Positions 34,099-50,295 of a stretch of 64,000 bases of DNA are shown piece after piece. The notes beneath the pieces were generated by a model. The model was not told the origin of the DNA, ran no database searches, and was given only the letters and a program-made list of their open reading frames with translations. Numbering within the stretch: position 1 is the first letter of the stretch; every line of letters starts with the position of its first letter. The stretch comes from Paramoeba atlantica (Eukaryota; Discosea), in the NCBI GenBank assembly GCA_977017575.1, contig CDRNVI010000177.1, positions 248,001 to 312,000 of the forward strand, in the 5' to 3' direction. The translations under genes and the position numbers were made by a program.

Positions 34099-34760
34099 TT
34101 ACTTTGCTTCAAGCTCCAATGCGGACAACATTTTCTCCCTAAAATCCATCGCAGGCTTCGGAGCAGGAAGTTTTGGAAATGGAATTTCAAACTCTGGTGT
34201 TTTCAACTGAATTAGCTCCCCAGACAAAGGATCTAAGCCTCGCTGAAATATCAATTGCATAATTTGGATTTTTCGGTAACCCATGTCATTCATCATCATG
34301 TTCACAAACTGTGCTTGTTTCAAATTGTCAGATTTCTCAAGGTTTTGAAAGTCTATTTATTAAATTTTTAAGAAATCAGAATCCTTCAAAAACACACACA
34401 CAAAAAAAAAAATTAACCTTTTTGAACAGCTTTCTTCACAACTTGCTTCCCAACGGGCAGACAAATGACTTCTTCAATCAGTCTTTTTTGAAACCTTGGA
34501 CTTGAACTTTTCAAAAGTTCTGAGAATACTTTTTCGAAAGGTTTATCCTCTTTAATCCTCGTTTCTTCATCATCTTCATTACAAAGAACCTTTGAAGAGA
34601 TAAACCACTTTAAACTTTGTAATCTCTTCTGTTTTGCTCTTGATTTGAGATGAAAAAAAGCTCTCCTTTGCCTTTGCCGTTTTTTTTCACAAATAGCAGA
34701 AGTGTTGATGATTGGAAGTTGTTCTATTTTTGTTTGTAAGAAAAATTGAAAAATTGTCAT
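34099..34760 (-). CDS. Two-exon basic protein, 198 aa, sharing a motif with its neighbour
   Basis: Exon 1 is 34760-34418 and exon 2 is 34352-34099. The 65-nt intron (GTTAAT...ATAG) joins exactly in phase to give 199 codons ending in TAA. The N-terminal half is Arg/Lys-rich with a nuclear-localisation look. The C-terminal half has a helix with IQIMQLIF, which echoes IQIMKLIF in exon 3 of the gene directly downstream, where the surrounding spacing is also similar. The two genes run the same way with 44 bp between this stop and the next start. They may be parts of one element or a duplicated domain. Function unknown. Confidence 0.65.
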
Positions 34761-35045
34761 TTTAAAAGAAAGTTAAACCAGGTTGGTTTGGTCCTTTTGA
34801 CTTTTTTGATCTTTTTGATCTCTTTCCAAAAATCTTTCTGGTGAGTCTGTGAGATTTGGGTGTGCCGATTTTCAAAAAATTGCCCGATCTATTTGCTCTT
34901 AGACTTTAGAATATGGAGAAAAAAGTAAAACCAAAATGGAAAAGGACATCTTCTCTTTAAAGGGGAGATATTGGCTTGGCAGTTTGACCAACACTTTTTT
35001 AACACTTTTCAACATCTCTCCCACAAAAGTTGTTTTTTTGGTTCT
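34761..35045. other. Short spacer
   Basis: Upstream region of the 198-aa gene. Mixed AT-rich DNA with GATCTTTTTGATC repeats near 34800; no gene seen. Confidence 0.4.
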
Positions 35046-36650
35046 TCAAAAATACATTGTTTCAAAGAACATCAAAAAACGAATCAAAATCAAAAAAACA
35101 AACCTTGAAAAGACTTCAAACAAAGACCAAAAAAGTGGACGGCAGAAACGAAGAGAAGCGCGAAAGAAAAACACGAGAAAACACAAGAACGCAAATGCCA
35201 TCCAAAATAGGGACTCAAAAAAAGTGCGCGATTTTTGAAAAATCAAATGTGGTGAAAGGAGGTTCTTTTGACCCATCAAAGACAACCGCACTTTTTTGTG
35301 CCAATCTGGCCCGCTTATCAAAAGATTTCCTGCTGCTGATTGGTGAACTTTCTTTGCATTGACAACCAACAACAACATTGTAACCTCCCATAACTTTTCT
35401 GTTGCTGTCCAGTCATATTTTCTGTGGGTTGAGAGAGCTCCCATTGTATGCTGATCTGCAACATCCACAAAATCCATCACCTCACTCTTTGTGGTTCGAG
35501 CAAGGGGGCGCATTTCTTCAAGCTTTTGATAAGTCGCTTGGGTTTCCAATGTATCATCATCCAACCAACATTTCAACTTCTTTTTCAACTTGTGTGGTAG
35601 AGTAACAAGTTGAGAGTGTACAGAGTTTTCGATTTTTCGATTGAAAGACATTTGCAAGAAAAGGAACCTGTCACATGGGACCTGTCACATTTAGAAAAAA
35701 AAAAAGAAAAAAAAAAAAGAAAAAAAGAAGAAAATAAACCTTCTCATTTTCTTTCAGACCATCAACTTCACCATAAAGAGTTTGACAATCACCATGTCGG
35801 GTGATTCGGCTACAAAGGTCATTTTTAAAGAACATCGAGGGTCTGCTCTGGTTGCAAGAGAAAAGACTGTGCTTCCCTTGTTTTGCCAACCCTTCCGTCG
35901 CCACGGACACTCCCAAAATAGGAATCAACAACAACAAGAGCTCCTTCAGGAAGTTGATTCAACATACAAAGAAGGGTTTCATGCGTTGGTTCGGACACCC
36001 CATCTCAATGATACTGAGAGAAAGCAACAAAATAGCCAGAAAAATCAACAAGAGACCAATTTTTAATGCCATGTGGATGAGGGTTCCTCATTATGAACAC
36101 ATGATGAGGATTCTTTCTTCCTTTGTGAGGAACAAGGGTTTCATCCACAACACCTGTATTTGCTGGGATCCAGATCGCACCCATAATTTTAGCGACAAAA
36201 GAACCACCCTCACTCTCAAATGTTTCTTCTGGTTGTTTATCTCTGCCAACCTTTTCTTCTCTGTTCCCAATTTTCAATAAATAAAAACTGGAATCAAAAG
36301 AAAACAAAATGACCTGACTCGGTTGATGATGTTCGGAAGTTTTTGGAGATAATCAGGGGGGAGGGCTGTTTCGATCGCACCTTCCACCACTTTGCATTTT
36401 TCTTGAAGGTCAATGTGCAGACGACCAGGCTTAATTGTTGGCATGTGGAGCTCTTTCTTCTGTGATGTGATCTTGAGCCGAATTTGTTCTTGCACAGCGG
36501 AAAAAACAGTGCTGAATTTGACCAGACCCTATTGTGGACAACTTTTCTTTCCTTTTTTTTTCGTGTGGTTTTCCTGCTTTCTTCGCCACAGAATTCCTTG
36601 TTTTCCGTTGGAAGGTTTTCGTGTTCGATTTTTGCCCTTTTAGTGCTCAA
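35046..36650 (-). pseudogene. piggyBac-like transposase, fragmented
   Basis: Start near 36650 with a Lys/Arg-rich N-terminus; one indel or intron near 36500. A possible 26-nt intron (GTCATT...TTCCAG) lies near 36300. The central frame has VVDETLVPHKGRK then GIKNW and GYFVAF, matching the first catalytic Asp region of PGBD/DDE_Tnp_1_7. An in-frame TGA at 36005-36007 leads into VVVDSYFGS (second Asp), after which the frame shifts by 1 at about 35950. A T-rich intron (about 35740-35662) precedes a last part with FVDVADQ and RKYDW-x-ATEKLW, matching the C-terminal DQ-x-RK-x-KW region. The final residues toward 35046 are low-complexity and the true stop is unclear. TTAA target sites were not established. 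Cut-and-paste mobility is family knowledge. Confidence 0.75.
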
Positions 36651-36877
36651 AATTTACAACAAGGTTTCTTTTGTGATACTCTACAATCTGATCGAATTAG
36701 TTTTTTGGTTTCTTTGTATGTGTGTTTGATTTTGATGGTTTTTGGCCTTTTGAGAGGTTCTGCCATTGGAGCCAAATCTCAAAATGCCCATCACTTCTGA
36801 GCAAAATGGTATCTTTTTTTCATTCCCAGATATCTAAACTACAGTTTACACCCAGTTTTTTTGTGGACATTTTCGGA

Positions 36878-37211
36878 TGGGGAAACGAAAACCTGATAGG
36901 AAGTACGTGGTTACAAAGCGAAATTTTAATTCTCGCGAAGGAAGTTTCATTTCCAGAAAAACTTTTCTGGTGTCAGATTCACTGTGATTGCCTATCAACT
37001 TTGGCACGAAGACAAAACAGAACCAGAACCTCTTTTTTATCCTCCTGAACCAATCCATCCTCCCATTCCAAAGGATGATTGGTTTCTCTTGAAAAATAAA
37101 ATTTATTTCTTTCCAAACCAATTTTACCCTTTTTTGGGGAAGGGATTGCTCCATTTCAAGAAAGTAGCAGCAGAAAAGACCCCCTTTTCAAATGGCCCCC
37201 TTTTCTGGTAG
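36878..37211 (+). CDS. Small gene or last exon, unknown function
   Basis: The exon 36957-37211 is open for 85 codons after an acceptor TTTCCAG and ends in TAG. It is rich in Pro, Trp, Phe and charged residues and looks like real protein. An ATG at 36878 opens a basic segment that could be the preceding exon, but I could not find a donor that joins in phase. It overlaps no other good frame. It is divergent from the piggyBac-like relic, about 230 bp away, and could be part of that element. No family recognised. TAG as stop here is relevant to the genetic code question. Confidence 0.4.
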
Positions 37212-37220
37212 AAGTGGTAA

Positions 37221-37272
37221 ATTCAGGGGCCTTTTTTTCCGCTGTGATTCAGGGGCCTTTTTTTCCGCTGTG
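37221..37272. repeat. 26-bp tandem duplication
   Basis: Two perfect copies of a 26-bp unit starting ATTCAGGGGCC and ending CCGCTGTG, directly after the stop of the preceding exon. Confidence 0.85.
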
Positions 37273-40200
37273 TTGTTCTGTTTCTTCTTCTTTCTCCTTT
37301 CTTGCTTTTTCTCTCCTTTCTTTTGCTTTTGGGTCATTTTTTCTTTTCTCTCTTTCTTCTTCCACCCCCTCTTTTGTACATGAGACAATTGTGTGCCCAG
37401 ATTTTAAACAAAAAGTGCAAACCATTCCCTGAAACAAAAAAAAAACAAAAAAAAAACAAAAAAAAAACAAAAAAAAAACAAAAAAAAAACAAAAAAAATC
37501 ATGGGACACTAGTTTTTTGGGATCAAAAAGATGTTTTTTCAAAAAACATCTTTTAGATGTCAAAAGAAATGTTTTCTGGACATTTTTTCTTGACGTCTGG
37601 CTGGAGAAAAAAGTGCCGATTGTGGTTTGAAACAAGAATTATCTCAAAAAAAACTTTAAAAAAGAATTTGAAAATTATTTGGAGTTATCTGGAATTATCT
37701 GGAATAAAATGGAATTATAAGAATTATCTGGAATTATCTGGAATTCCCTGGAAAATCATAATCTTTTCAGATATTTGTGAGTTTGTATTGCTTTTTTGTA
37801 TCTTACCCCTGCCAGGGTTCTCTCCATATTAGAATTTTTGCCCACCCTAATTTCTCTCTTTCTTTTTTGTTCTCCTCTCTCTCTTCTTTTTCTCTTTTTT
37901 CTCTTTTTTTCTTTTTTTCTTTTTCTCTTTTTCTCTCTTTTTCTCTTTTTCTCTTTTTCTCTTTTTCTCTTTTTCTCTTTTTCTCTTTTTCTCTTTTCTT
38001 TTTTCCTCTTTTCCTCTCTTTTTCTTTTCTTTTCTTTTTTTCCTTTTTCTTTTTCTCTTTTTCTTTTCTTTTCTTATTTTTCTTTCTTATTTTTCTTTTC
38101 TCTTCTCTCTCTCACTTTTCCAATAATTTTCTCTCTCTCTCTTCTCTCTTTTATTCTTCCCTCTCTCATTTTCATTTTTTCATTTTTTCATTTTTTTTTC
38201 ATTCTTTCTATTCTTCTTTTTTTTGTTTCTCCTCTTTCTCTTTTTTATTTCTCTTTCTAAAAGGTGGGGGTAAGGTGGGTGGGTGGGTGAGTATAAAAAT
38301 TCAAAAATATAGAAAAACCTTCTCCTTTGATGACTAAAGATGCAAACAAAAAAAAACAAACCAAAAAAATAACATTCTCATCAATTTTTCAATTTTTTCA
38401 ATTTTATTTCATTTTCTCTTTCTCTTTCTCTTTCTTATTTTTTTTGTACACCACACACTTAAAATTAATAATAAAAATATTATATTTCTGATATTGTTCT
38501 CCACTCTCTTTTTATTTTTTCATTCAAACATATTCTCTTTTTTTCTTTTTTAAAATGGAGGATTAATATCAAAAGAAAGCAACCCCCCCCCTTGACCCCC
38601 TTGACCCCCTTCCTCCCCCTCTCTTAACTTTCAAAAAATATATGCAAGAAAGAGAGAAGGTTAGTTTAATAATTTTTTTATAATCCTTCCAACAATACAC
38701 TTTATGTTAATAAATGAAATGTATACCATATTGCTTGAAAGGAAAAAGAGAAAGAAGGGAAAAGAAGAAAGAAATTTAAAAACAAACCTTATACTACACC
38801 ACCACCACATCTTTTTTTAAAAATAAAGATTGTAATTTAAGAATACACTCTTTCTTTGATATCATCATACAATATAAACACACTCTAATCAACATAACAC
38901 TATACACACAATATTAATCTTTTTTACTTTTCAATTTTTACTTTTTATTCTTTCCTTTTTTGTTTTTATCTTGAAAACTACATAACTCTACTCTTCCTTT
39001 TTGAATTGAAGTGGGTGAATGTGGAGGAAACTATATCTTCCTTCTATAGAATTGGTGTGGTACACACACTCTTTTTACTTATTTTCTATATTATTTCTAC
39101 TCTATTAGTTTTCAACTTTGTCTTGAGAAATTGATTAGAAAAATGAAAAGAAAAGAGGAAATTAGAGAGAGTATAATTTTACAATGTGTAATGGTTGTGT
39201 GTTGTGTTAAAAGAATATGAGATTTTTTTTTCAAAAAATGAAAGAAAAAATGAAAGAAAAAGATGGAGTATGAAGAAAAAGAAGGTTAAAAATTTCTTTT
39301 CCTTTGACAATCTCTTTTTTTAAACAAGAGAAGCAAGGAAAGGGGAGGATAAGAGGGGGGCGGCGGCAAAAAAAGAAAAAAAGAGAAAAAAAGAGAAAAA
39401 AAGAGAAAAGAGAGAAAAGAGAGAAAAGAAAGAAAAAGAGAAAAAAGAAAAAGAAGAAAAGCTATTATTTTATGAAAAAGAAAAAAAGAAAAGAAGAGGG
39501 AAAAAAGAAAAAAAAAGACCAGAGAAAAAAAAGGCTGAAAAAAAAGTGAAAAAAAAAGTTTCTAAGAAAAAAAGTTTTCTCAGAAAAAAAAGTTTTCAGA
39601 AAAGTTTTTTTGGGAAGAAAAAAATTGGAGGGGTGAGATTTTTTTTGGAGAAGAGGAAAAAAAGAAAATTGGGGAAGTAAGCCAACAATCCTTACTATTT
39701 CTGATTTTTTTAACATTTGGATTGAAAAAAGGCCAAATGTAAAAAACAAATTAAGAAGAAAGGAGTTAAAATTTTTTTTTAAAAATTTTTAATAATTTTC
39801 TTCATAAAAGAGTTTCTTTGGCATTTTTACTGATACATTTTCAATTCAATTTGAAAAATGTTTGAATTTAAAATGTTTTATTAGAAGATTCTCTTCAAAT
39901 AACAAAATACTTTTGATTCTATCAAAAAGATTTCGTTTTATGGAAGGTGATTTTCTTGTTGATTAAAAGACAGAAAAAACAACCAACTCCATTTTCTGAA
40001 TAAGAAATAACACTTTCATTCTTTATTGAAAAAAAGAAGAGTTGTTTCTTTCAGTTTATTTCTCTCTCTTTTGAAAACTTTAAACAAAAATTGTTTGAAA
40101 TTATTTCATGAAGAGTTTTATGAGAAATTGCAAAGAGGATTTCTTTGTTGGAAAATTGAATTCTAACGAAAAACAAAAAACTTATTTTTTGAAATAAAAA

Positions 40201-40303
40201 ATTGATGAAATACTTTGAATTCTTTTCGAAGCTACTTTTTCTTTTTTTCCCAATTGGGGGAAGAAGAAAAAAATAGTCTTTTTTTTTTGGAAAAAAAAAT
40301 AGT
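37273..40303. other. Long spacer and presumed rDNA upstream region
   Basis: Contains an (A)9C array (37437-37496), a perfect hairpin (37526-37554), GAATTATCTG repeats (37680-37745), a pyrimidine tract (37855-38260), then AT-rich DNA. The last 2 kb before SSU (about 38400-40303) is AT-rich with purine runs at 39360-39680. It should hold the rRNA promoter and 5' external spacer, but I cannot place the start site. Confidence 0.5.
37526..37554. repeat. Perfect 14-bp inverted repeat with 1-nt loop
   Basis: AAAAGATGTTTTTT, C, AAAAAACATCTTTT. Could be a cruciform or the tip of a miniature element. Confidence 0.8.
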
Positions 40304-41581
40304 TATCTGGTTGATCCTGCCAGTAGTCATATGCTTGTCTTAAAGACTAAGCCATGCATGTCTAAGTATAAACACTTGTACTGTGAAACTGCGAATGGCT
40401 CATTAAATCAGTTATAATTTATTTGATGGTCCTTTATTTTACTACTTGGATAACCGTGGTAAATCTAGAGCTAATACATGCATAAAATCCTAACTCCTTT
40501 GAGAGAAGGGATGTATTTATTAGATACAAAAACCAATGCAATCCTTTGGGGTTGGTTAACATATGGTGAATCATGATAACTTTACGAATCGTATGGTCTT
40601 TTGTGCCGACGATAGTTCATTCAAATTTCTGCCCTATCAACTTTCGATGGTAGTATAGAGGACTACCATGGTGGTAACGGGTAACGGAGAATCAGGGTTT
40701 GATTCCGGAGAAGGAGCCTGAGAAACGGCTACTACTTCCAAGGAAGGCAGCAGGCGCGCAAATTACCCAATCCCGACACGGGGAGGTAGTGACAAAAAAT
40801 AACAATACCGATTCATTATTTGATTTGGTAATTGGAATGAGTACAATCTAAACCCCTTAACGAGTAACAATTGGAGGGCAAGTCTGGTGCCAGCAGCCGC
40901 GGTAATTCCAGCTCCAATAGCATATATTAAAGTTGTTGCAGTTAAAAAGCTCGTAGTTGGATTTGAGAGTTTTATAATTTAATCCATATGGTTTTTCATG
41001 TGTGTTTTATTAAATTATATTCTCTAAATATTTTATTAGATATTCATTATTGCACTTAATTGGGTGATAATTTGATTTTCTTTCGGGAGAGTCAGTGTTT
41101 ATTGGACCTTTATTAGTAAGATTGTGGATATGAATTCTCTTTGGAGTTTGTGTTCTGCTTATTAATAAAACTAATAAATAGAATTCTAATTCATTTACTT
41201 TGAGTAAATTAGAGTGTTCAAAGCAAGCAAATTTGTAAATTGCAATGAATACTATTAGCATGGGATAATGGAACAAGACATTGGATCTATTTTATTGGTT
41301 TTTTAGAACTAATGTAATGATTAAAAGGGATAGTTGGGGGCATTAGTATTTAATTGTCAGAGGTGAAATTCTTGGATTTATGAAAGACTAACTTCTGCGA
41401 AAGCATTTGTCAAAGATGTTTTCATTAATCAAGAACGAAAGTTAGGGGATCGAAGACGATCAGATACCGTCGTAGTCTTAACCATAAACGATGCCGACCA
41501 GGGGTTGGAAGACGTTTTATTTTGAATAAAGATGACTCTCCCAGTACCTTTTTACGAGAAATCAGTAAGTTTTTGGGTTCT

Positions 41582-41650
<69 letters not shown>

Positions 41651-42211
41651 GCGGCTTAATTTGACTCAACACGGGAAAACTTACCAGGTCCAGACACAGT
41701 TAGGATTGACAGATTGAGAGCTCTTTCTTGATTCTGTGGGTGGTGGTGCATGGCCGTTCTTAGTTGGTGGAGTGATTTGTCTGGTTAATTCCGATAACGA
41801 ACGAGACCTCAGCCTACTAATTAGTTGTATTAATAATAACATTTATGAGGGTTTTTAGTTAAATGGATTTTGTTAACGCTTAACTTGTTTATTAAGAAAA
41901 CTCGTTTTTATTGATATTAAAAAAGATTTATTCTTTTAAACTTCTTAGAGGGACACTTGGTGTTTAACCAAGGGAAGTTTGAGGCAATAACAGGTCTGTG
42001 ATGCCCTTTAGATGTTCTGGGCTGCACGCGCGCTACACTGATACAATCAACAAGTACAAAAGGCCTTGGCTGAAAAGTCACGCTGATCTTTTACGAGGTT
42101 AGCATTTTTGGGTAAACTTTTGAAATTGTATCGTGCTGGGGATCGATACTTGCAATTATTTATCGTGAACGAGGAATTCCTAGTAAGCACAAGTCAACAG
42201 CTTGTGCTGAT

Positions 42212-42246
<35 letters not shown>

Positions 42247-42406
42247 GCTACTGATGGTTGGTCCGGTGAAATCTTAGGATTAGAAGCAGTTACTTATTGA
42301 TTTCGGTTAATAAGTTTGTTTTTGAGAATTTGAGTAAACCTTGCCAACTAAAAGAAGCAAAAGTCGTAACAAGGTATCCGTAGGTGAACCTGCGGATGGA
42401 TCATTA
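40304..42406 (+). rRNA. Small subunit (18S) rRNA
   Basis: Starts TATCTGGTTGATCCTGCC and ends TGCGGATGGATCATTA. Contains universal words GTGCCAGCAGCCGCGGTAA, GGGGGGAGTATGGTCGCAAG and GTACACACCGCCCGTC. About 2.1 kb, longer than the usual 1.8 kb, because of AT-rich expansions at about 40975-41230 (V4) and 41820-41950. Intact; no intron seen. Confidence 0.97.
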
Positions 42407-42611
42407 ATATTTCTTATTAATTATCTTTTCTTTTCAATAACTTATTTTGAAAAAGTGAAAATGTGTTTAACTTTTTAAAATGTATTTTAACATTTTTATT
42501 GTTATTTAAACTTTTTTTTTGATATTTTTATTGTATCAAAAAAATGTTCAAAATTTCATTCATTTGATAAAAATTAAAATGAAAATAAAACAAAAACAAA
42601 AATAAAAAAAC
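42407..42611 (+). other. ITS1
   Basis: About 205 bp of AT-rich spacer between SSU and 5.8S. Confidence 0.85.
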
Positions 42612-42768
42612 AACTTTTAACAATGGATATCTTGGTTCTCGTAACGATGAAGAACGCAGCAAAATGCGATACGTAATGTGAATTGCAGAACTCAGTGAAT
42701 CATCGAATCTTTGAACGCATATTGCACTTTTAGGTTTCATCCTAAGAGTATATTTATTTGAGTGTCAT
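42612..42768 (+). rRNA. 5.8S rRNA
   Basis: Starts AACTTTTAACAATGGATATC and ends near TTTGAGTGTCAT. Contains CGATGAAGAACGCAGC and GAATTGCAGAACTCAGTGAA. The TTTGAGTGTCAT end is like that of fungi. Confidence 0.95.
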
Positions 42769-43089
42769 TTTATTCTTTATCTTTTTTTAAAATTTATTTT
42801 TTTACAAAAAAAAGATTTTATTGAGAAACTATTTTCTATCTTTTTCTTCATTGAAAATGAAATACTTTCTTAAAAATAATACCAAATCTTGAAAAAGTAA
42901 AAAGATACTAAAAAAAAAGAAAAAAAATTAATCGAATTTTAAATTCAATTCTATTTTTTTTTTGAAAAAATAGTAAAAAATAATAAATATCTTTATTTAT
43001 TATTTTTCTTTTTTTCAAAAGTGAAATAAAATGTGTTTTAAAATTCAATTTTTATTCTCCTTTTTTAGTTTATTCTTTCTTTTTTGATT
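42769..43089 (+). other. ITS2
   Basis: About 320 bp, AT-rich, between 5.8S and LSU. Confidence 0.85.
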
Positions 43090-47134
<4,045 letters not shown>

Positions 47135-47386
47135 GTTTTTTATTTTAAAAATAATAACTATTTTTTATTATTTTTTCTTTTTTTACTTATTTTTAACTTG
47201 AGGTAATAGATATATTTACTTCCCTCTCCCTCCCTCATCCCTCTCTTCTTCCGCTCTCATTTTTTTCGATCAATAAATTTTACTTGAGGGTTGAGTATAA
47301 CCGACTATCTTTATTTGTTGTTTTTCTATATTTGTATTCTCTCCCTTTTTTCTTTTTTGGTTATTTTTCACCTTTTTTGATAAGAT
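47135..47386. other. rDNA 3' flank
   Basis: T-rich then mixed spacer; the Pol I terminator is not identifiable. Confidence 0.4.
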
Positions 47387-47457
47387 GCGCTGCTAGTCTA
47401 GTGGCAGGATGTCCGCCTTCCAAGCGGACGGGCCGGGTTCGATTCCCGGGTGGCGCA
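47387..47457 (+). tRNA. tRNA-Gly (TCC)
   Basis: 71 nt. Acceptor GCGCTGC/GTGGCGC, anticodon stem TCCGC/GCGGA with loop CTTCCAA (anticodon TCC), T-arm CCGGG TTCGATT CCCGG. T-run follows. Confidence 0.95.
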
Positions 47458-48851
47458 TTTTTTTTTTCAAAATCCCTTCAAGGTCACCTGGCTCACATCC
47501 ACCCCTTCTCAATTGCAAGTTTTCTTGATATCAGGCATGAGTGTTTGTTTTCAAAATGGAGATTCAAAAATTGTTTCAAGATCATTTTTTTTTGTTCTTC
47601 TTTCTCTTTTCTCCTTCTTCTTTTTCTCTTACATGGGTTCAAGAGGGGATCTTGTTTGACTCTAGGGTGGAATCTGGATGGGGAAACCTTATGCTGTGGA
47701 TCTTTTCTGTGTCTGAATTTCCTTTTTTGGGAAAGGTTTTTTCCTTGAAAGCTCCTTGAATTATCTCCCTCTTCGTGGGCCTAGAGATGAATCTAGAGTT
47801 TTTTCTAGTGCACTAAATGTTAATTCAACCATCTTATGTTGATGATTAACTCCAGGTTAATCAATTCTGCTCTTGAAATAAGAAGAATGCTCAAGAGTGT
47901 CTCTAAAATGACTCCTGATAATTTAAGAGGCAACCATAAAGAGAAATCTTTACCCTTTATTTTGTAAGAAGTTTATTAGTTATTCTTCTCAGTGTAATTC
48001 CAAAGTTGATTTGTTGGATATTTCAAAACTGTTTTATTTCATCAGAAAAGAATGGAAATCAATGAATAAAACAAATATTTTAGATCTTTAAAGAATTCAT
48101 ATTGTCTTATTAGACTGGTCTTTATTTTCTTTCAATAAATAAAGGATTGATTTTTTTTTATTAAATGAAAGACATCTTTTTCTGCATCCCTTTATACTCC
48201 TTTTCAAAATATTATTAAAGGTTTTCACTAAAAAGATAAATTCTTCCTTTCAAAAAGAACATTCAACCAAAAAGGAATAATGAGCAATAAACTCTGATAA
48301 AGATGTGTGCTATGTAAAGATTTGGCGAGTTGAGAAAACCTCCCTCTAAATTCTAGGTGGAGGTTTTTCCTCTTTATGATCATTAAGAATAAGCAATTGT
48401 GACAAAAGATCTACCCTCTTTTATTATTCTTCACAATGATGAAAAGAGTAAAATGTAAGATGAAGAAGGTGTTTTAACTAAGATTTAAATCATCTTTGTG
48501 CCTATGAGGGGATTTCTTATGGGAGTATATTTATTTCAGGCGGGCCGAAGCCAGAAATGGTATGGCAGGGCGGGTACTGCCCAAGCACACCTTTTTAGAT
48601 GGGGTAATGGAGTCTAAAAAGGGTTATCTACTTGGAGATAAAGTGAGTTTTTTAGTGGGTGAAACTCCCACACTACCCTCTTGCAATTTTAAAGCTGGTT
48701 TTCTACTCTCAGAGGGAAAATTGGTGGCAAAGGGTGCCCACCTGGCCAATCGAGACTGCTTAGTGGGTTAGTACTAAGCCTATTGGATCTGAATAATAGA
48801 TAATTGAAAAATTCCAGTAAGGTTTTTCTCACAAAAGTGGATAACAGTCAC

Positions 48852-48887
<36 letters not shown>

Positions 48888-49696
48888 ATCTTGTTTGAAA
48901 AAGCCTGAGAAAACTCATAAAAATTTGTAACACCCTTTTTTATCAGTGTTTCTTTTTTATTGATATTTTTTTGGGGAGAAAAATACAGCCATTCTTAGAT
49001 ACCACCCCAAAACACAGGGGCCAGAACCTAATTCCCAGTGAGTGTTTTTTTTTTATTTTTTTATTTTTTTGAATATATTGGCCGCTTTCCAATTAGGAAA
49101 GCGGGGTAACCTGTAGAGGGTGACTTTTCCCTCACCCGGGGTCTCCTTTTTTCTGGTAAGGTGGCTGACATCAGACCCTGTTGGTCTCTGAGATTGGAAT
49201 CTCAACCAGTGTCACCACTCTCGCTTCTTTCTTCTTTCTTTTTCACTTTTCTTTTTGTTCCTTCATTCTTGTGAACGTTGTTTTCTTGTGTTCATCCCAT
49301 CCACCCCACCCTTGCTGCTTGCTCTCCTTTGTTCTTTCCTTTTGCTCCTTGGTCTTGCACCTTGGACTTTGGCATTGGACTATGCGTTTGGACTCTCCAC
49401 TTTGAAGTACGGATTCGTCGATGAGCATCAGATGTGTGGATACATGTCTCAGGTAGAACCATTCAACCTTTCAGTTTCCAGATTCTTCTTGGATCTGGTG
49501 ATCATTTCACTTCCAAGCCCTTTTGGCTTGTCTGTTATGTCAATGGACTTGGCTCATGTAGGGTGGGTCAGGATGGAATAAATGTGCAGTCCTCTTTGGA
49601 TTTTTCCTTCTGTCTTTCTCTCCTTTTTCTTGTTTCTGTCTCCTTTTGTCTTCTCCATGAGTCTTGTTCCTTTAGAAAGGAACTCTCGGAGGGTTA
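47458..49696. other. Spacer with a few unexplained ordered segments
   Basis: AT-rich to 48500. At 48540-48775 there is a GC-richer block (GGGCGGGTACTGCCC hairpin, open frame of 69 codons) that may be a structured RNA or relic. A run of 34 A's lies at 48856-48890. GGGATCTTGTTTGA occurs both after this A-run and at 47647. A two-hairpin block lies at 49079-49152. Between 49180 and 49680 three overlapping frames look partly protein-like (possible Cys-containing fragment), but none is convincing. Confidence 0.4.
49079..49152 (+). ncRNA. Candidate small structured RNA with two hairpins and T-run
   Basis: CCGCTTTCC-AATTA-GGAAAGCGG is a perfect 9-bp stem. It is followed by GGGTGA ... TCACCC and then CTCCTTTTTT, a Pol III-type stop. 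GC content is well above the flanks. No A or B box seen and no family recognised. Confidence 0.3.
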
Positions 49697-49768
49697 GCTG
49701 TCATAGCTTAGTTGGCAGAGTGCAGGATTGTGGCTCCTGAGACCTGGGTTCGATTCCCGGTGGTGGCA
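49697..49768 (+). tRNA. tRNA-His (GTG)
   Basis: 72 nt. Acceptor GCTGTCA pairs with TGGTGGC using three G-T wobbles. Anticodon stem CAGGA/TCCTG with loop TTGTGGC (anticodon GTG), T-arm CTGGG TTCGATT CCCGG. T-run follows. The wobble-rich acceptor leaves some doubt about function. Confidence 0.8.
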
Positions 49769-50295
49769 TTTTTTTCATTTCTTTTTTTTTCCTTCAATTT
49801 CTCTCTTTTTCTTTTTTCTTTATTCTTTTTTCTTTTTCTTTTTTTTTCCCCCTTTTTTTTTTTTTTCTTTTCTCCCTTTCCCTTTCCCTTTCCCTTTCCC
49901 TTTCCCTTTTCCTTTCTGTTTCCTTTTCTTTCTCTTTCTCTTTCTCTTTTCTTTCTTTTTTTCCCCCTCTCTTATTTCTTTTTTTTTCCTTCTTCTTTCT
50001 TTCATATTCTTTTTTTTTCTTTCTGTCAGTCTTTTGATATTCTCAATTGATAAAGTTTTGTCCAATCACAACCAGTATTTGTCAATTATTCAAGACAAGT
50101 TGTATTATCTTGCTTGTGCCTTGATTTTCTCTTTCAAATGGTATTAGATTTGTTTTTGTTTTTTTTGTTTTCTTATTTTTTAAAGTTGATAAAAGTTTTT
50201 TTGATTTATTTTTTCTTTCAACTCTTCTTTCAACTCTGTGAACTGATAAATGTCCCAGTGGTCACTAAAAAAAAATCTTTTTTTTTGAAGCAAGT
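49769..50295. repeat. Pyrimidine tract
   Basis: T/C-rich, including a CCCTTT repeat at 49874-49912, then T-rich mixed DNA. No gene. Confidence 0.6.

Noticed and set aside
48562..48771. 69-codon frame downstream of rDNA
   Set aside because: Short, no start context or homology; the block could equally be an RNA, so not called as a gene.
49255..49697. Overlapping frames suggesting a secreted protein
   Set aside because: Three frames each look partly plausible, with no splice or start evidence to choose; left as unexplained spacer.
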